Assembly: GCA_910589415.1 (NCBI GenBank)
Contig: OU342638.1
Span: 37,235,579 to 37,299,578, forward strand
DNA: 64,000 nucleotides
From: Malachius bipustulatus
Taxonomy: Eukaryota; Arthropoda; Insecta; Coleoptera; Melyridae
Reading direction: 5' to 3'
Shown: one piece after another, positions 12,755 to 24,837 of the stretch
Layout of the letters: each line of letters begins with the position of its first letter
Position numbering within the stretch: the first letter of the stretch is position 1
The notes under the pieces: generated by a model
The model's input: only the letters and a program-made list of their open reading frames with translations
Told to the model about the DNA's origin: nothing
Database searches by the model: none
Program-made: the position numbers and the translations under genes

Positions 12755-14842
12755 ATGAATTTAGATGACCCCAATAATAAGTGCTGGATTCAACATCAGG
12801 AAGACATCAAAACGGAAGCAGTAGAAGAAGAGGATCAGTTTAATTACTCTTCTTTGGGTCTGTCCCCAAATTTGAAATGCGAAAAAGAACAGTTTGATTC
12901 ATGCTGCGGTCGGTCTTCTGAATCTGAATTGAACAATTTGGGAAATACAGTCTCGCTTTGCCCGATAAAACAAGAACCCGAAGACTTTCCAGGACCAGAT
13001 GGTGTTCTTCAAGTACAAACTGAAAATTTGGCCTTCAAAGAAATGGTCGACATCCAAGACCACAAACCAGGATGGGAGCAGCTGACTCGGAGTAGTAGTA
13101 ATGTTGGAATGTTTAAGCATGGACTCGATCGATGTGAGTCTGTTCAAGAAAATGAGTTACGATCTTCGGAACTTGTGAGCGAACTAGAGGTGAAGTACAA
13201 TTGTGCGCATTGTTCGTTTACAACAAACTGGAGAGGTAATTTCATCCAGCATTATATTCGTAAACACAAACAGTGTACAGATGTGTATGAATGCAATGAA
13301 TGTCCATATAAAAGTGGAATTAGAAGTTACCTAGTCACGCATTATAAATATACACATTCAAGGGATGTTGAAATGTACAAATGTCCCGAATGTTCCTATG
13401 AAGCAAAGAGGAAAGATTGTTTAACTCAACATTATAAATATAAACATTCAAAAGATGTTAAAATGTATAAATGTCAGGAGTGTTCTTACCAAACAAAAAT
13501 TAAAAGACAGCTGATCCCGCATTATAAATGGAAACATTCTAATGAAGCGGATGTCTTTAAATGTCAGGAATGTTCTTTTGAAACAAGACATAAAGGCAGT
13601 TTAACCAAGCATTATAAATATAAACATACAAATGAAGCAGTAGTGTACAAATGTGAGGAATGTTCATATCAAACAAAATACAAAAGTGCTTTAACCTCAC
13701 ATCATAAAGTTCAACATTTGCAAAATTCAAAAATGTACAAATGTCAAGAATGTGCTTACGAAACAAAATCGAAAAGTCATTTGACTCAACATTTTAAATT
13801 GAAACATTCAAAAGATGCCAAAGTGTACAAATGTCAGGAATGTTCATTAGTGTCGAGACGTAAAAGTGTTGTGACTCAACATTATAAAAACAAACATGCA
13901 AAGGATGTGGAAATGCATAAATGTGAGAATTGTTCTTTTGAAACAAGACATAAATATAATCTTACCCAACATTGTAAAATTAAGCATTCAAAAGATGCTG
14001 ACGTGTTTAAATGTCAGGAATGCTCTTTTCAAACAAAAGATAAACGTGAATTGATCCGTCACTTTAAACGTAAACATGTAAAAGGTGCTGTTGAAGTCTA
14101 CAAGTACAAAAAATGCCAGGAATGTTGTTACGAGACGAGATATAAAAGTTGTTTGGATGAACATTATAGACGGAAACATTCTAAAGATGCAGAAGTGTAC
14201 AAATGTGAGGCTTGTTCCTATCAAACGAGCCATAAATATAATTTTACCCAACATTGTAAAATTAAACATTCAAATGATGCTGTCGTTTTTAAATGCCAGG
14301 AATGTTCTTTTCAAACAAAATATAAATCTGAATTGACTCGTCATTATAAACGTAAACATGTAAAAGGTGCTGAAGTCTACAAATACAAAAAATGTCAGGA
14401 ATGTTCTTTCGAGACGAGATATAAAAGTTGTTTGAATGACCATTACAGACGGAAACATTCTGACAATGGTGAAGTGTACAGATGTGATGAATGTTTATTT
14501 GAAACAAAATGTAAAAATTATCTGAAGAAACATTTTAAATTTAAACATGCAAAAGATTCTGAATTGTACAAATGTTTCGAGTGTTCTTATAGAACAAAAT
14601 ATAAAAGTGCTTTGACTCAACATTCTAAACATAAACATTCTAAAGATGCAAAAGTGTACAAATGTCTTGAGTGTTCCTATAGAACAATATATAAAAGTAA
14701 TTTGACAAAACATTGTAAACATAAACATGAAAAAGATGCCGAAATTTATAAATGTGGGGAATGTCAGTATGAAACTAAAATTAAAAAACACCTTATAAGA
14801 CATTTCAAATCCTCTCACTTGGTCAAAAGTAGTTGTTACTAA
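12755..14842 (+). CDS. C2H2 zinc-finger protein with 18 tandem fingers (paralogue 2)
   Basis: Single-exon 695-residue frame, ATG at 12755, TAA at 14840-14842. The N-terminal 146 residues match paralogue 1 almost along their full length (MNLDDPNN, FNYSSLGLSPNLKCE, IKQEPED, DHKPGWEQL, RCESVQE). Eighteen C-x2-C-x12-H-x4-H fingers follow from about residue 147 to the end; finger 10 and finger 13 have longer linkers (VKGAEVYKYKK), also seen in paralogue 1, so both arrays descend from one ancestor. The first two fingers (YNCAHC, YECNEC) are missing or truncated in paralogue 1. The last finger and tail (FKSSHLVKS) match FKSSHLIRR of paralogue 1. Likely sequence-specific nuclear factor; role unknown. 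Confidence 0.85.
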   Translation: MNLDDPNNKCWIQHQEDIKTEAVEEEDQFNYSSLGLSPNLKCEKEQFDSCCGRSSESELNNLGNTVSLCPIKQEPEDFPGPDGVLQVQTENLAFKEMVDIQDHKPGWEQLTRSSSNVGMFKHGLDRCESVQENELRSSELVSELEVKYNCAHCSFTTNWRGNFIQHYIRKHKQCTDVYECNECPYKSGIRSYLVTHYKYTHSRDVEMYKCPECSYEAKRKDCLTQHYKYKHSKDVKMYKCQECSYQTKIKRQLIPHYKWKHSNEADVFKCQECSFETRHKGSLTKHYKYKHTNEAVVYKCEECSYQTKYKSALTSHHKVQHLQNSKMYKCQECAYETKSKSHLTQHFKLKHSKDAKVYKCQECSLVSRRKSVVTQHYKNKHAKDVEMHKCENCSFETRHKYNLTQHCKIKHSKDADVFKCQECSFQTKDKRELIRHFKRKHVKGAVEVYKYKKCQECCYETRYKSCLDEHYRRKHSKDAEVYKCEACSYQTSHKYNFTQHCKIKHSNDAVVFKCQECSFQTKYKSELTRHYKRKHVKGAEVYKYKKCQECSFETRYKSCLNDHYRRKHSDNGEVYRCDECLFETKCKNYLKKHFKFKHAKDSELYKCFECSYRTKYKSALTQHSKHKHSKDAKVYKCLECSYRTIYKSNLTKHCKHKHEKDAEIYKCGECQYETKIKKHLIRHFKSSHLVKSSCY

Positions 14843-17311
<2,469 letters not shown>

Positions 17312-17528
17312 TCGTTTTTATAGTAAACGAATAAAAATAAATGTTATTTCATTGTTTATTTGGACTTATTACCCCCTTCCCATGTATCTCAAGAAATGGG
17401 TTTGGGTCTATAAAAGAAATTAAAATTCTTATAAATCTTTATTACCCCTTAAATATATTTACATACCCCACAATAATAATACAGCAATAAAAAAAAAACA
17501 ATAACAAAAACATGCAAAAAAGAACCCC

Positions 17529-19397
17529 TTATTTCATGAGTGAATGAACTACGGCTTTAGCGTTGAGAGCCTTCAAATCGGTGTAAGTCTGTCCGGTCCC
17601 GACGAAAACAATCGGCTGCCCCGTAATGTAAGTCATCGAAATGGCAGCCCCGACTTTATCGTCGATCGTATCGAACTTGGTCAGCACGATCCCGTCGATC
17701 AGATGCGGGTTCGCGGTCAACGAGTAATCGGCCAGAGCCTGATTGAACTTGATCAACTGATCGACGGCTTCGTTACCGACGAGCGCCTCCCCCACAAAGA
17801 GCACCAGATCCGGCTCGTTGACCTTGATGAGCTTCGTCAGAGCCCTCATCAACGGCTCGTTATCCTGCATCCTCCCCGCCGTATCCACCAGGACCACGTC
17901 GAATCGCAAGTCCCGGGCGTGTCTAATCGCCTCGGCGGCGATCGCGGCCGCGTCTTTCCCGTACCCTTTCTCGTACAGCTCAACCATCTGTCGTCCGTTG
18001 TGGACCTCCGGGGGATGAAGCGCGTTCAAGTGTTTCATGTGGGTGCGTAGCTGCTCGACGGCGCCGGCCCTGAAGGTGTCCCCGGCCGCGATGAGAACCC
18101 GCATGTTGTTCTCGATCAGCCAGAAGCAGATCTTGGCCAGGTTGGTCGATTTCCCGACGCCGTTGACGCCGCAGAAGGTTATGATGTACGGGCGTCCCCG
18201 TTTCTGGGCCTCGATGCAATCGCGGAGGATGTCGACGCGCCTCTTGGGGCTCAAGATCTGAACGAGAGATTCGTTGAGGGTGGTTTTGACGGTAGCGGCG
18301 ATCGTGTCGAAGGTTCCCAGGACCTTCCCTTCCAGTTTCGCCGAGACGGACTCGCATAGTTTGAGGGCGATGTCGGAGGCGACGTTCTTCGCGATGAGGT
18401 GTTCTTTCATCTTTTCCAGGGCCGGTTTCAGGTCGTTCTGGGTCAGATTTTTGGAGCCCACGAGGTTTTTAAAGACCGAGAAGAGTCCGCCAGATTTCTG
18501 CTTGGTTTTTTGGGCCGTTTCCGCTTCGACCGGCTCGTCGTCGTCCTCCTCCTCTTCATCAGACGACTCAATTTCGAGGTCTTTGATCACGCCCTTCATT
18601 TGCCCGACGATTTCGGTTTCGTGGGTGAAGTGACTTTTCATATCGTCCGGTTTATCGACGGTTCGCTCCAGGTTTTCCAGGTCTTTATTGGTGCCTCCCA
18701 GATCCCAGACGCGCGGCTTCTTTCCGGCCTTCTCCGACGTGGGACTTTTCGGGCTCTTCTTGGCCGGCTCCTTCTTCTTCATCTTCTGAGCGAACTTGGC
18801 TCGATTCAAGGCAAGAATCTCCTCGTTCAGGCCGTTATCGGCCTTAGTCGGAGGGCTCTTCTCTGGCTGATTGTTTTTAATGTCGCCTTCGACGAAGTTG
18901 ACCTTGTTCTTCTTGACCGGTTTCTCTTCGTTCTTGCGACTCTCGATCATCGAAGAGACGGTTTTCTTGGACTTGGCCGAGTCCTCGAAGGTGCGCATCT
19001 GCTTGGAGATCTTCGCCTGCGACTTCGCCCAGCCTTCCGCGGAGCGCAACGTCGAGTCGTAGGCGTCCATGAAGTTGAAGTCCCCGTAAAGGTTGCCCTC
19101 GGAGAGGTCATTCTTGTACCTGTCTCTGAACTCGAGCTGGATGTCGTTGAGGAACTTGTCGACGTAGGAGAGCTTGAGGATCTGCTGGAAGGCGACCACG
19201 AAAACCAGGTCGAACTCGTTGTCGAGTTTGTACTGCAGGGTGAGACCGTTGTGGTCGAAATTGCTCACACCTGAACGCTCCTGCAAGATGACGTTCCTGA
19301 TCAGGGCGTTCACGGACGGCGTGAAGATCTGGCCGGTGCTCTGGAAGCACCACAGCATGATGCCACCCTTACTGAATATCGTGAATAAATCTAACAT
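17529..19397 (-). CDS. SRPRA: Signal recognition particle receptor subunit alpha
   Basis: Single-exon frame of 622 residues. The first ATG is at 19397 (MLDLFTIFSKGGIMLWCF, the usual family start); codons upstream are open but begin with TTG, so were not used. N-terminal SRX longin-like domain that binds SRP-beta at the ER membrane, then a long charged Lys/Glu linker, then the NG GTPase: P-loop GVNGVGKST near residue 410, DTFRAGAVEQLRTH, DTAGRMQDN, TKFDTIDDKVG and the end TDLKALNAKAVVHSLMK. It docks SRP-ribosome complexes at the ER in co-translational targeting. Length fits the family (human 638). A minus-strand AATAAA at about 17438 fits a short 3' UTR. Confidence 0.97.
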   Translation of the reverse strand: MLDLFTIFSKGGIMLWCFQSTGQIFTPSVNALIRNVILQERSGVSNFDHNGLTLQYKLDNEFDLVFVVAFQQILKLSYVDKFLNDIQLEFRDRYKNDLSEGNLYGDFNFMDAYDSTLRSAEGWAKSQAKISKQMRTFEDSAKSKKTVSSMIESRKNEEKPVKKNKVNFVEGDIKNNQPEKSPPTKADNGLNEEILALNRAKFAQKMKKKEPAKKSPKSPTSEKAGKKPRVWDLGGTNKDLENLERTVDKPDDMKSHFTHETEIVGQMKGVIKDLEIESSDEEEEDDDEPVEAETAQKTKQKSGGLFSVFKNLVGSKNLTQNDLKPALEKMKEHLIAKNVASDIALKLCESVSAKLEGKVLGTFDTIAATVKTTLNESLVQILSPKRRVDILRDCIEAQKRGRPYIITFCGVNGVGKSTNLAKICFWLIENNMRVLIAAGDTFRAGAVEQLRTHMKHLNALHPPEVHNGRQMVELYEKGYGKDAAAIAAEAIRHARDLRFDVVLVDTAGRMQDNEPLMRALTKLIKVNEPDLVLFVGEALVGNEAVDQLIKFNQALADYSLTANPHLIDGIVLTKFDTIDDKVGAAISMTYITGQPIVFVGTGQTYTDLKALNAKAVVHSLMK

Positions 19398-20203
19398 CTT
19401 GAAATTATCGTAAAATTTGTTGAAATTAACTGCGAACAATTCTAACAACTAACAGCACCGTCACCACAAATTTTCTTTTACAACGTAAACAGCTGTTTCT
19501 GTTACACGACACACGACTAACACGTTATCATTAAACGTCAAAATTGTTGACTGACGTAATGATAAACCTCAATCTTACGTCACGTACTCACTCGATCAGT
19601 GGCTCTAGATATGTTATTTTATTACCGAGCGCAACAATTAATCGCGCAGCTTGTGACGTAAGTAAGGTGGAACAACGTATTTGTCTTTATATACCGTACC
19701 GTAACCAAAAATACAAACTCTGAATTTGGCTGTTTTGGTTATTATTAGTATTAATCATAAAACTAAACGATGGAATTGAAATTTATTTCCGTTAATGAAA
19801 ACCGAAATTTATACGTATATAGCTGTTAAGATGCGCGCGACGATTTGTGGGTCACCAATAATCGTTTCTCTGAGCGCCAATGAACCAAAATGTGTCAATG
19901 AAGGTTCTTAACTCTCTTAATTCCGTACTTGCCAAATCAAATTCCAATAATGATACTTATTATTTACATGCCAGAAGGTGCACATGCGCAATGTAGGTAC
20001 ATACTATGATGGTAGGTGAGTTTTGCGCATGCCTCGCTATCGATCTTTTCATTCTGCGATTGATCTTCATGATAGAATCGCGCATCCCTATGTCAAATTG
20101 ACAGCTGCTATCGTTTTATATTCTCATTATTTTACCGTATTTAAAAAAAGAATATGGTCTATTATTGGGGGAATTTTCACCTCATTAGTCATTATCAGCG
20201 TAA
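19398..20203. other. Intergenic, SRP receptor 5' flank
   Basis: Holds the SRPRA promoter (minus strand). No gene, RNA or complete repeat recognised. Confidence 0.55.
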
Positions 20204-20924
20204 CGCCGTGTCCTAGCTGCATCCGGGGACTGCGTTGCGTGCAATGCGGGGAACGCACGCAACGCAAAATCGCACGAGAAATTTTGAGTGTGTCCTAACT
20301 GAATGCGTGTGGTGCGGGCGAGAAAATGGTTTCCGATCCAACTATTTCTGGTGCAGCTTCAGATGAAATACGTTTTAATTTGGAAACCAGTAGGTTGTTG
20401 GAGCTTGAAAGACTTAAAAATCACAGAAAGAAACATGTTACTTAAGAGAAAGAAACAATAAGACGCAAGTAATCTATAGAAATAGGTATAGATTTGATAG
20501 ATAGATAAATAGCAGGTAGGTTAAATAAAAATAGGTCTACAATAGAAGTTATTAGACCTCATACTTACTTTAAAAGCCTAAATTCGAGACATTTTCACAT
20601 TCCCCAGTGTACCTTGACTCTTGTTCTTGTAAAATAGATTTCTCTTATTGCACAAAATGTTTCGCTTTGGCACGAAGGCAAACGAAATTAAAAAAATTTC
20701 CTGCCCGCCGCAAAAATCGCAAGATTTTGACAGATGAAAAAACTAAATATTTCAATTTAAAACAATGCGTGCGTTGCGGTGTCGTTTTATCGTACGACTT
20801 TGCGGGCAAACGCGTCTACTGAGGACACTCCCATTGCTTTGCATGTGTTTTATTTTAATCGTTCCCCGCAACGCACGCACGCAACGCACGCAACGCAGTC
20901 CCCGGATGCAGCTAGGACGCGGCG
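20204..20924. mobile_element. TIR element, tandem copy 1 (721 bp)
   Basis: Begins CGCCGTGTCCTAGCTGCATC and ends with its reverse complement (GATGCAGCTAGGACGCGGCG, one mismatch); the subterminal parts carry several GCGTTGCGTGC repeats in opposite orientation. It is flanked by TAA on the left (20201-20203) and TAA on the right (20925-20927), the 3-bp duplication typical of PIF/Harbinger-type elements. It has a 71-codon frame (20607-20822) with no recognised domain. Probably non-autonomous. Confidence 0.85.
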
Positions 20925-20927
20925 TAA

Positions 20928-21659
20928 CGCCGTGTCCTAGCTGCATCCGGGTAATGCGTTGCGTGCGATGCGGGGAACGCACGCAACGCAAACTCGCACG
21001 AGAAATTTTGAGTGTGTCCTAACTGAATGCGTGCGGTGCGGGCGAGAAAATGGTTTCCAATCCAACTATTTCTGGTGCAGCTTCAGATTAAATACGTTTT
21101 AATTTGGAAACCAGTAGGTTGTTGGAGCTGGAAAGACTTGAAAATCACAGAAAGAAACATGTTACTTAAGAGAAAGAAACAATAAGACGCAAGTAATCTA
21201 TAGAAATGGGTATAAATTTGATAGATAGATAAATAGAAGGTAGGTTAAATAAAAATAGTTCTACAATAGAAATTTGATAGAAGTTAATAGACCTCATACT
21301 TACTTTAAAAGCCTAAATTCGAGACATTTTCACATTCCCCAGTGTACCTTGACTCTTGTTCTTGTAAAATAGATTTCTCTTATTGCACAAAATGTTTCGC
21401 TTTGGCACGAAGGCAAACGAAATTTAAAAAATTTCCTGCCCGCCGCAAAAATCGCAAGATTTTGACAGATGAAAAAACTAAATATTTCAATTTAAAACAA
21501 TGCGTGCGTTGCGGTGTCGTTTTATCGTACGACTTTGCGGGCAAACGCGTCTACTGAGGACACTCCCATTGCTTTGCATGTGTTTTATTTTAATCGTTCC
21601 CCGCAACGCACGCACGCAACGCACGCAACGCAGTCCCCGGATGCAGCTAGGACGCGGCG
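20928..21659. mobile_element. TIR element, tandem copy 2 (732 bp)
   Basis: Same element in the same orientation as copy 1, sharing the central TAA. Nearly identical throughout; a short insertion near 21265 makes it longer. Right flank is TTA(A) at 21660. The 71-codon frame is preserved (21342-21557) with one changed residue, which fits recent duplication and is not evidence of selection. Confidence 0.85.
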
Positions 21660-21870
21660 TTAAGATAGGGCTACCGAATGGGAAAATAAATTAGGAATGT
21701 TTATTTTAATAATTCATCGTTCAAACATAAACAAGGATACAAAATTATGGTTTTTAGTAGTCTAATTATAAGTGTCATGATTCTGTTTAAAGTGCAAAAA
21801 TTTAAAAATAATTCCACAATCCACAGTACACAAAATCAAGACAAGTGAAATTTTTTCCGTGCAGTTTATT

Positions 21871-22074
21871 ATGTGTCAGTTGTCACTTGTCAATCATTTG
21901 TCAATAATTTTTGTTTGTATGACTTTAGTTCAAGTTTTTACTGCCACTGAAACGTCACCTGGCTGCGGTCAGAAACCAAACTGCAACAGTCTCAACATCT
22001 CTGAAGAAGTTTACCCTTGCAGGGCTTTACAAATGAAACTAGATCGACAAAATATAATTTCATGCTACTTTTAA
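21871..22074 (+). CDS. Possible small secreted peptide (67 aa), hypothetical
   Basis: ATG at 21871, TAA at 22072. The N-terminus has a hydrophobic stretch (LSIIFVCMTLVQVF) like a signal peptide, then TATETSPGCGQKPNC, an NIS glycosylation site and further cysteines, ending ISCYF. It could also be the first exon of a longer gene or a chance frame; no family recognised. Confidence 0.3.
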   Translation: MCQLSLVNHLSIIFVCMTLVQVFTATETSPGCGQKPNCNSLNISEEVYPCRALQMKLDRQNIISCYF

Positions 22075-22429
22075 ATTTTCATTTTAAAAGGTTTAACATT
22101 ATGAAGACAACAATTCCTGTACACTTAGGAATTTATTCAGATGCCACATTAAAATGAAGGAGTATTTTCCACTTAAACGTCTACAAACTATTCTCTTGAC
22201 TTTCCCTTCCCTTGGCCGCTTCTATTCCCTGACCGTTCGTCCCTCACTTGCCTGGGCCTGGGATTCACCGAGTTGAAGATAGCATCGTTTTCGTTCCGGT
22301 AAGTGACTACCAGCGGGGCTTTCTGCTCAGATTTGTTTTTAAATGACTTTCGAGTATTCCTATTTTTGTTTCTTTTGACTGCAAAAAAATATTGTTCCCG
22401 GCTTCCCGGACAGTGCATACTTTTAATAT
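22075..22429. other. Unassigned; open minus-strand frame 22188-22418
   Basis: A 76-codon minus-strand frame here is rich in basic residues (VKRNKNRNTRK, RDERSGNRSGQGKGKS) and lies just 3' of the possible LTR. It could be an exon or retroelement remnant; no domain recognised. Confidence 0.3.
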
Positions 22430-22826
22430 TGTTACGGGTTTCACACTTATTAAATCAATATTGATATGAAGTCTGCAAAAGTCTTTATTTTCCAGCACAA
22501 ATGTAACTTACAGCAGTAACTTCTAAATCTAAAATTAATCAGCTGTTTCTCTTATTTACTTACACACTTGTCTATACTTCACTCTGTCTATGTCACAAAA
22601 CAATACCACTGGCTATACTCTGTCTTCCTAACTCTGTGATACTTCAGCTTTTATTCACATCCATGAAACGACCGACTCCTAGAGCGCCGCCTTTATATCC
22701 ATTGGCCGTGGAGCCTACAAATGTCAGATAGTTCACAGACAGCACAATCTCGAACACGCGTAGAATCCGGAATCATTCTGGCATTTAGTAGAACAGTCGG
22801 TCGGCAATGTGTCATTACTGTCATGT
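22430..22826 (-). mobile_element. Probable solo LTR of a Ty3/gypsy-like element (left limit uncertain)
   Basis: Read on the minus strand, the segment has a promoter-like TATAAA (22692-22697), a polyadenylation signal AATAAA (22484-22489) about 200 bp later, and ends AAACCCGTAACA, the typical 3' terminus of gypsy LTRs; the plus strand therefore starts TGTTACGGG at 22430. I could not find the matching target duplication or the exact 5' boundary, and no internal retroelement genes adjoin it. Confidence 0.45.
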
Positions 22827-22879
22827 AATTTCCATAAATGGCTGAGTCATTATTGTATAAACAAACTAGAAATATGAAA

Positions 22880-23089
22880 CTAGAATTGTTCGCGACAGTG
22901 TTTCGTTATAATATGTTGGAAAATGTTCTTTACAATATCAGTTTTGTATGGACACTGATCACACTGATACGGTACTCTTAGTTGTATGCTTCGCGTTATC
23001 GGAGCTTTATCTGTCAAATGTTTAGTCAACATTTGTCTCGGTTTCGTTTTAGGCCCACTTTTGGGTAATATCGATACCAAAAACTTTTG
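22880..23089 (-). other. In-frame downstream extension with a second C2H2 finger
   Basis: Seventy codons in the same frame as the gene at 23917, separated from it only by one TAA. Encodes SGPKTKPRQ and the finger CDQCPYKTDIVKN...HIITKH, ending CREQF then TAG. Its intact Cys/His spacing argues that it was coding until recently or still is. Confidence 0.6.
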
Positions 23090-23917
23090 TTATGGTTTTG
23101 TTTTAAGCCCACTGTTGGGCAATTTTACTCGCTTAGAGTGGACACTAGGTTCGAAAGATGGACAGAAATTAGAGATTATTTCCCGTTTGTGTTTACATAA
23201 ACGATGCGAGATTAGATTATTGGCATCTCTTGCTACATGAGGACAATACGAGCACTCATATATTTCTCGCTCTTTGCTGTTAGTATTTACCATATTTCTC
23301 TCCTCAACGGGGCCACAATTATTCACGTCGTTTTCTAACATCCCGGCATTGAGATTTTTTTCTTCCAAGTCTTTTACCACTAAAAATTTTGGAATATTCT
23401 TCTCGATATCGTCTTCCTCTTGTGAAGTCTCATGTGGGGCTTGCATTTGGAAGTCGGCGATGCAACTGCCCGGCTTCATCGGTTCATATAATGGCATTCT
23501 CGGCTCGTGTTCTTCGATTTGTATTTCCTCCTTCAGTGTTAGGGTTACATCTGGTGCTTCTATTTTGAAATCTGGTTCTGATGCTTCTTCTGCAGGGTGA
23601 CAAGGGATCGACCAGTTCAATGATGGGGTTTCATAGAATGTGAAGTCATTTTGTTCGTTTTCGCGCTTCATATTTACAAGCGAAGAATAATTAAACTCTA
23701 TTTTGTCTTTCAATGTCACACCTCTGATTTGCTTTTGGTAATCTTCTCCAGCCACTGAAGGCGTTCCCGTTTCTCTTGCATGGGAAGAAGGGAAAGTGTT
23801 ACTAATAGGGTCACTTTCGCACTTCAAATTCGAAAGAATTAATGAATAATTAAATTTTACTTCTCCAGTTTGTTTCTCTTCATCTTGTCCGAACCAAGTT
23901 TTCCCATCTAAGCTCAT
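23090..23917 (-). CDS. Short C2H2 zinc-finger paralogue (275 aa), stop before a second finger
   Basis: ATG at 23917, TAA at 23090-23092. The N-terminus belongs to the same family as the fingers at 7830, 12755 and 29205: KFNYS...NLKCE followed by a second copy EFNYSSL, and psi-K-x-E motifs (LKEEIQIEE). It has one good finger (YECSYCPHVARDANN...H-x4-H). In the same frame after the stop, codons continue to 22880 and encode a second complete finger (YQCDQCPYKTD...H-x4-H). The decapeptide LPNSGLKTKP just before the stop is repeated as LPKSGPKTKP after it. Either a recent nonsense change or stop readthrough; a sequencing error is also possible. Confidence 0.65.
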   Translation of the reverse strand: MSLDGKTWFGQDEEKQTGEVKFNYSLILSNLKCESDPISNTFPSSHARETGTPSVAGEDYQKQIRGVTLKDKIEFNYSSLVNMKRENEQNDFTFYETPSLNWSIPCHPAEEASEPDFKIEAPDVTLTLKEEIQIEEHEPRMPLYEPMKPGSCIADFQMQAPHETSQEEDDIEKNIPKFLVVKDLEEKNLNAGMLENDVNNCGPVEERNMVNTNSKEREIYECSYCPHVARDANNLISHRLCKHKREIISNFCPSFEPSVHSKRVKLPNSGLKTKP

Positions 23918-24837
23918 GACTCTTGTTTTGTTTTCTATTTTTATAAATAGAAATGAATAATGAAATAATAAATAAACTAAACATCAAAATTAAATCATTT
24001 AAATTTAAACCTAACCCTAAAAATTGATGATCAAGTGTTCTTCTTCTCTCTTGAATTGGCCTTGCGCGTTGGCTATTTGGCCTAGTAACTTACATCACTG
24101 ACAAAATACCTATAATAAATTTGTCACCAGCGAGAGTGCGCAGCGAGCCATTAGATTTTGATAAAGTCAAAATTCGGCAATTCGGAAGATTTAATTTGAT
24201 ATTTGTAAATACATTTATGTGTGCTGTATCCTGTATTCTGTGTATGTAGGTAGTCATACATTGTAGGTACCTCTATTATCTACTTACATAAAAATTGCAT
24301 GGGGCTTTCATTTTAAGCTCTAGTCGTGCAACTGTTGTAGTAAATTGTAGAAGATGAATTTGGCATTTTTAAACATACCTATTTAAAAAGTAATAATGTC
24401 ATTACTGCATTTAACGTCATTCAGCGGGACTCTATATTTCTGCCCTCACACAAAATGGCGGCTTCTCTACCATGATACCATGAAGCTTCAATGCAAGTTT
24501 TAGTAATCAGTTCGTCATCTAGTCCTATAGGATTAAAATAAGCATCTCTGATTAAACTTTTACCTTAATAAAAGCTAATTAGCTAATTAGTTACAATATT
24601 TTTTTGTACCATTTTTTTTATTATATTCCTTAAACATCATACGTCAAAACTGACATATTATCCAATCATAATTCTTAACTATCAACAGTGTCACCTATCA
24701 AAAGTCAAACTAAACCGAATTAATCCAAACAACAAAAATAATGGCCGTGTATTTTAATTTTATTATTTTATTTTTCAATTATTATTAAATTATTTCAATC
24801 AAATTTCACTTTAATATAATTTTAAGATGTTTTAAGG
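23918..24837. other. Intergenic, divergent promoters
   Basis: AT-rich interval between the 5' ends of the short zinc-finger gene (-) and the Ig/LDLa gene (+). No other feature seen. Confidence 0.55.

Noticed and set aside
17544..19274. Long plus-strand frames opposite SRP receptor alpha (up to 291 codons)
   Set aside because: Antisense shadows of a GC-rich coding exon; no domain or start context.
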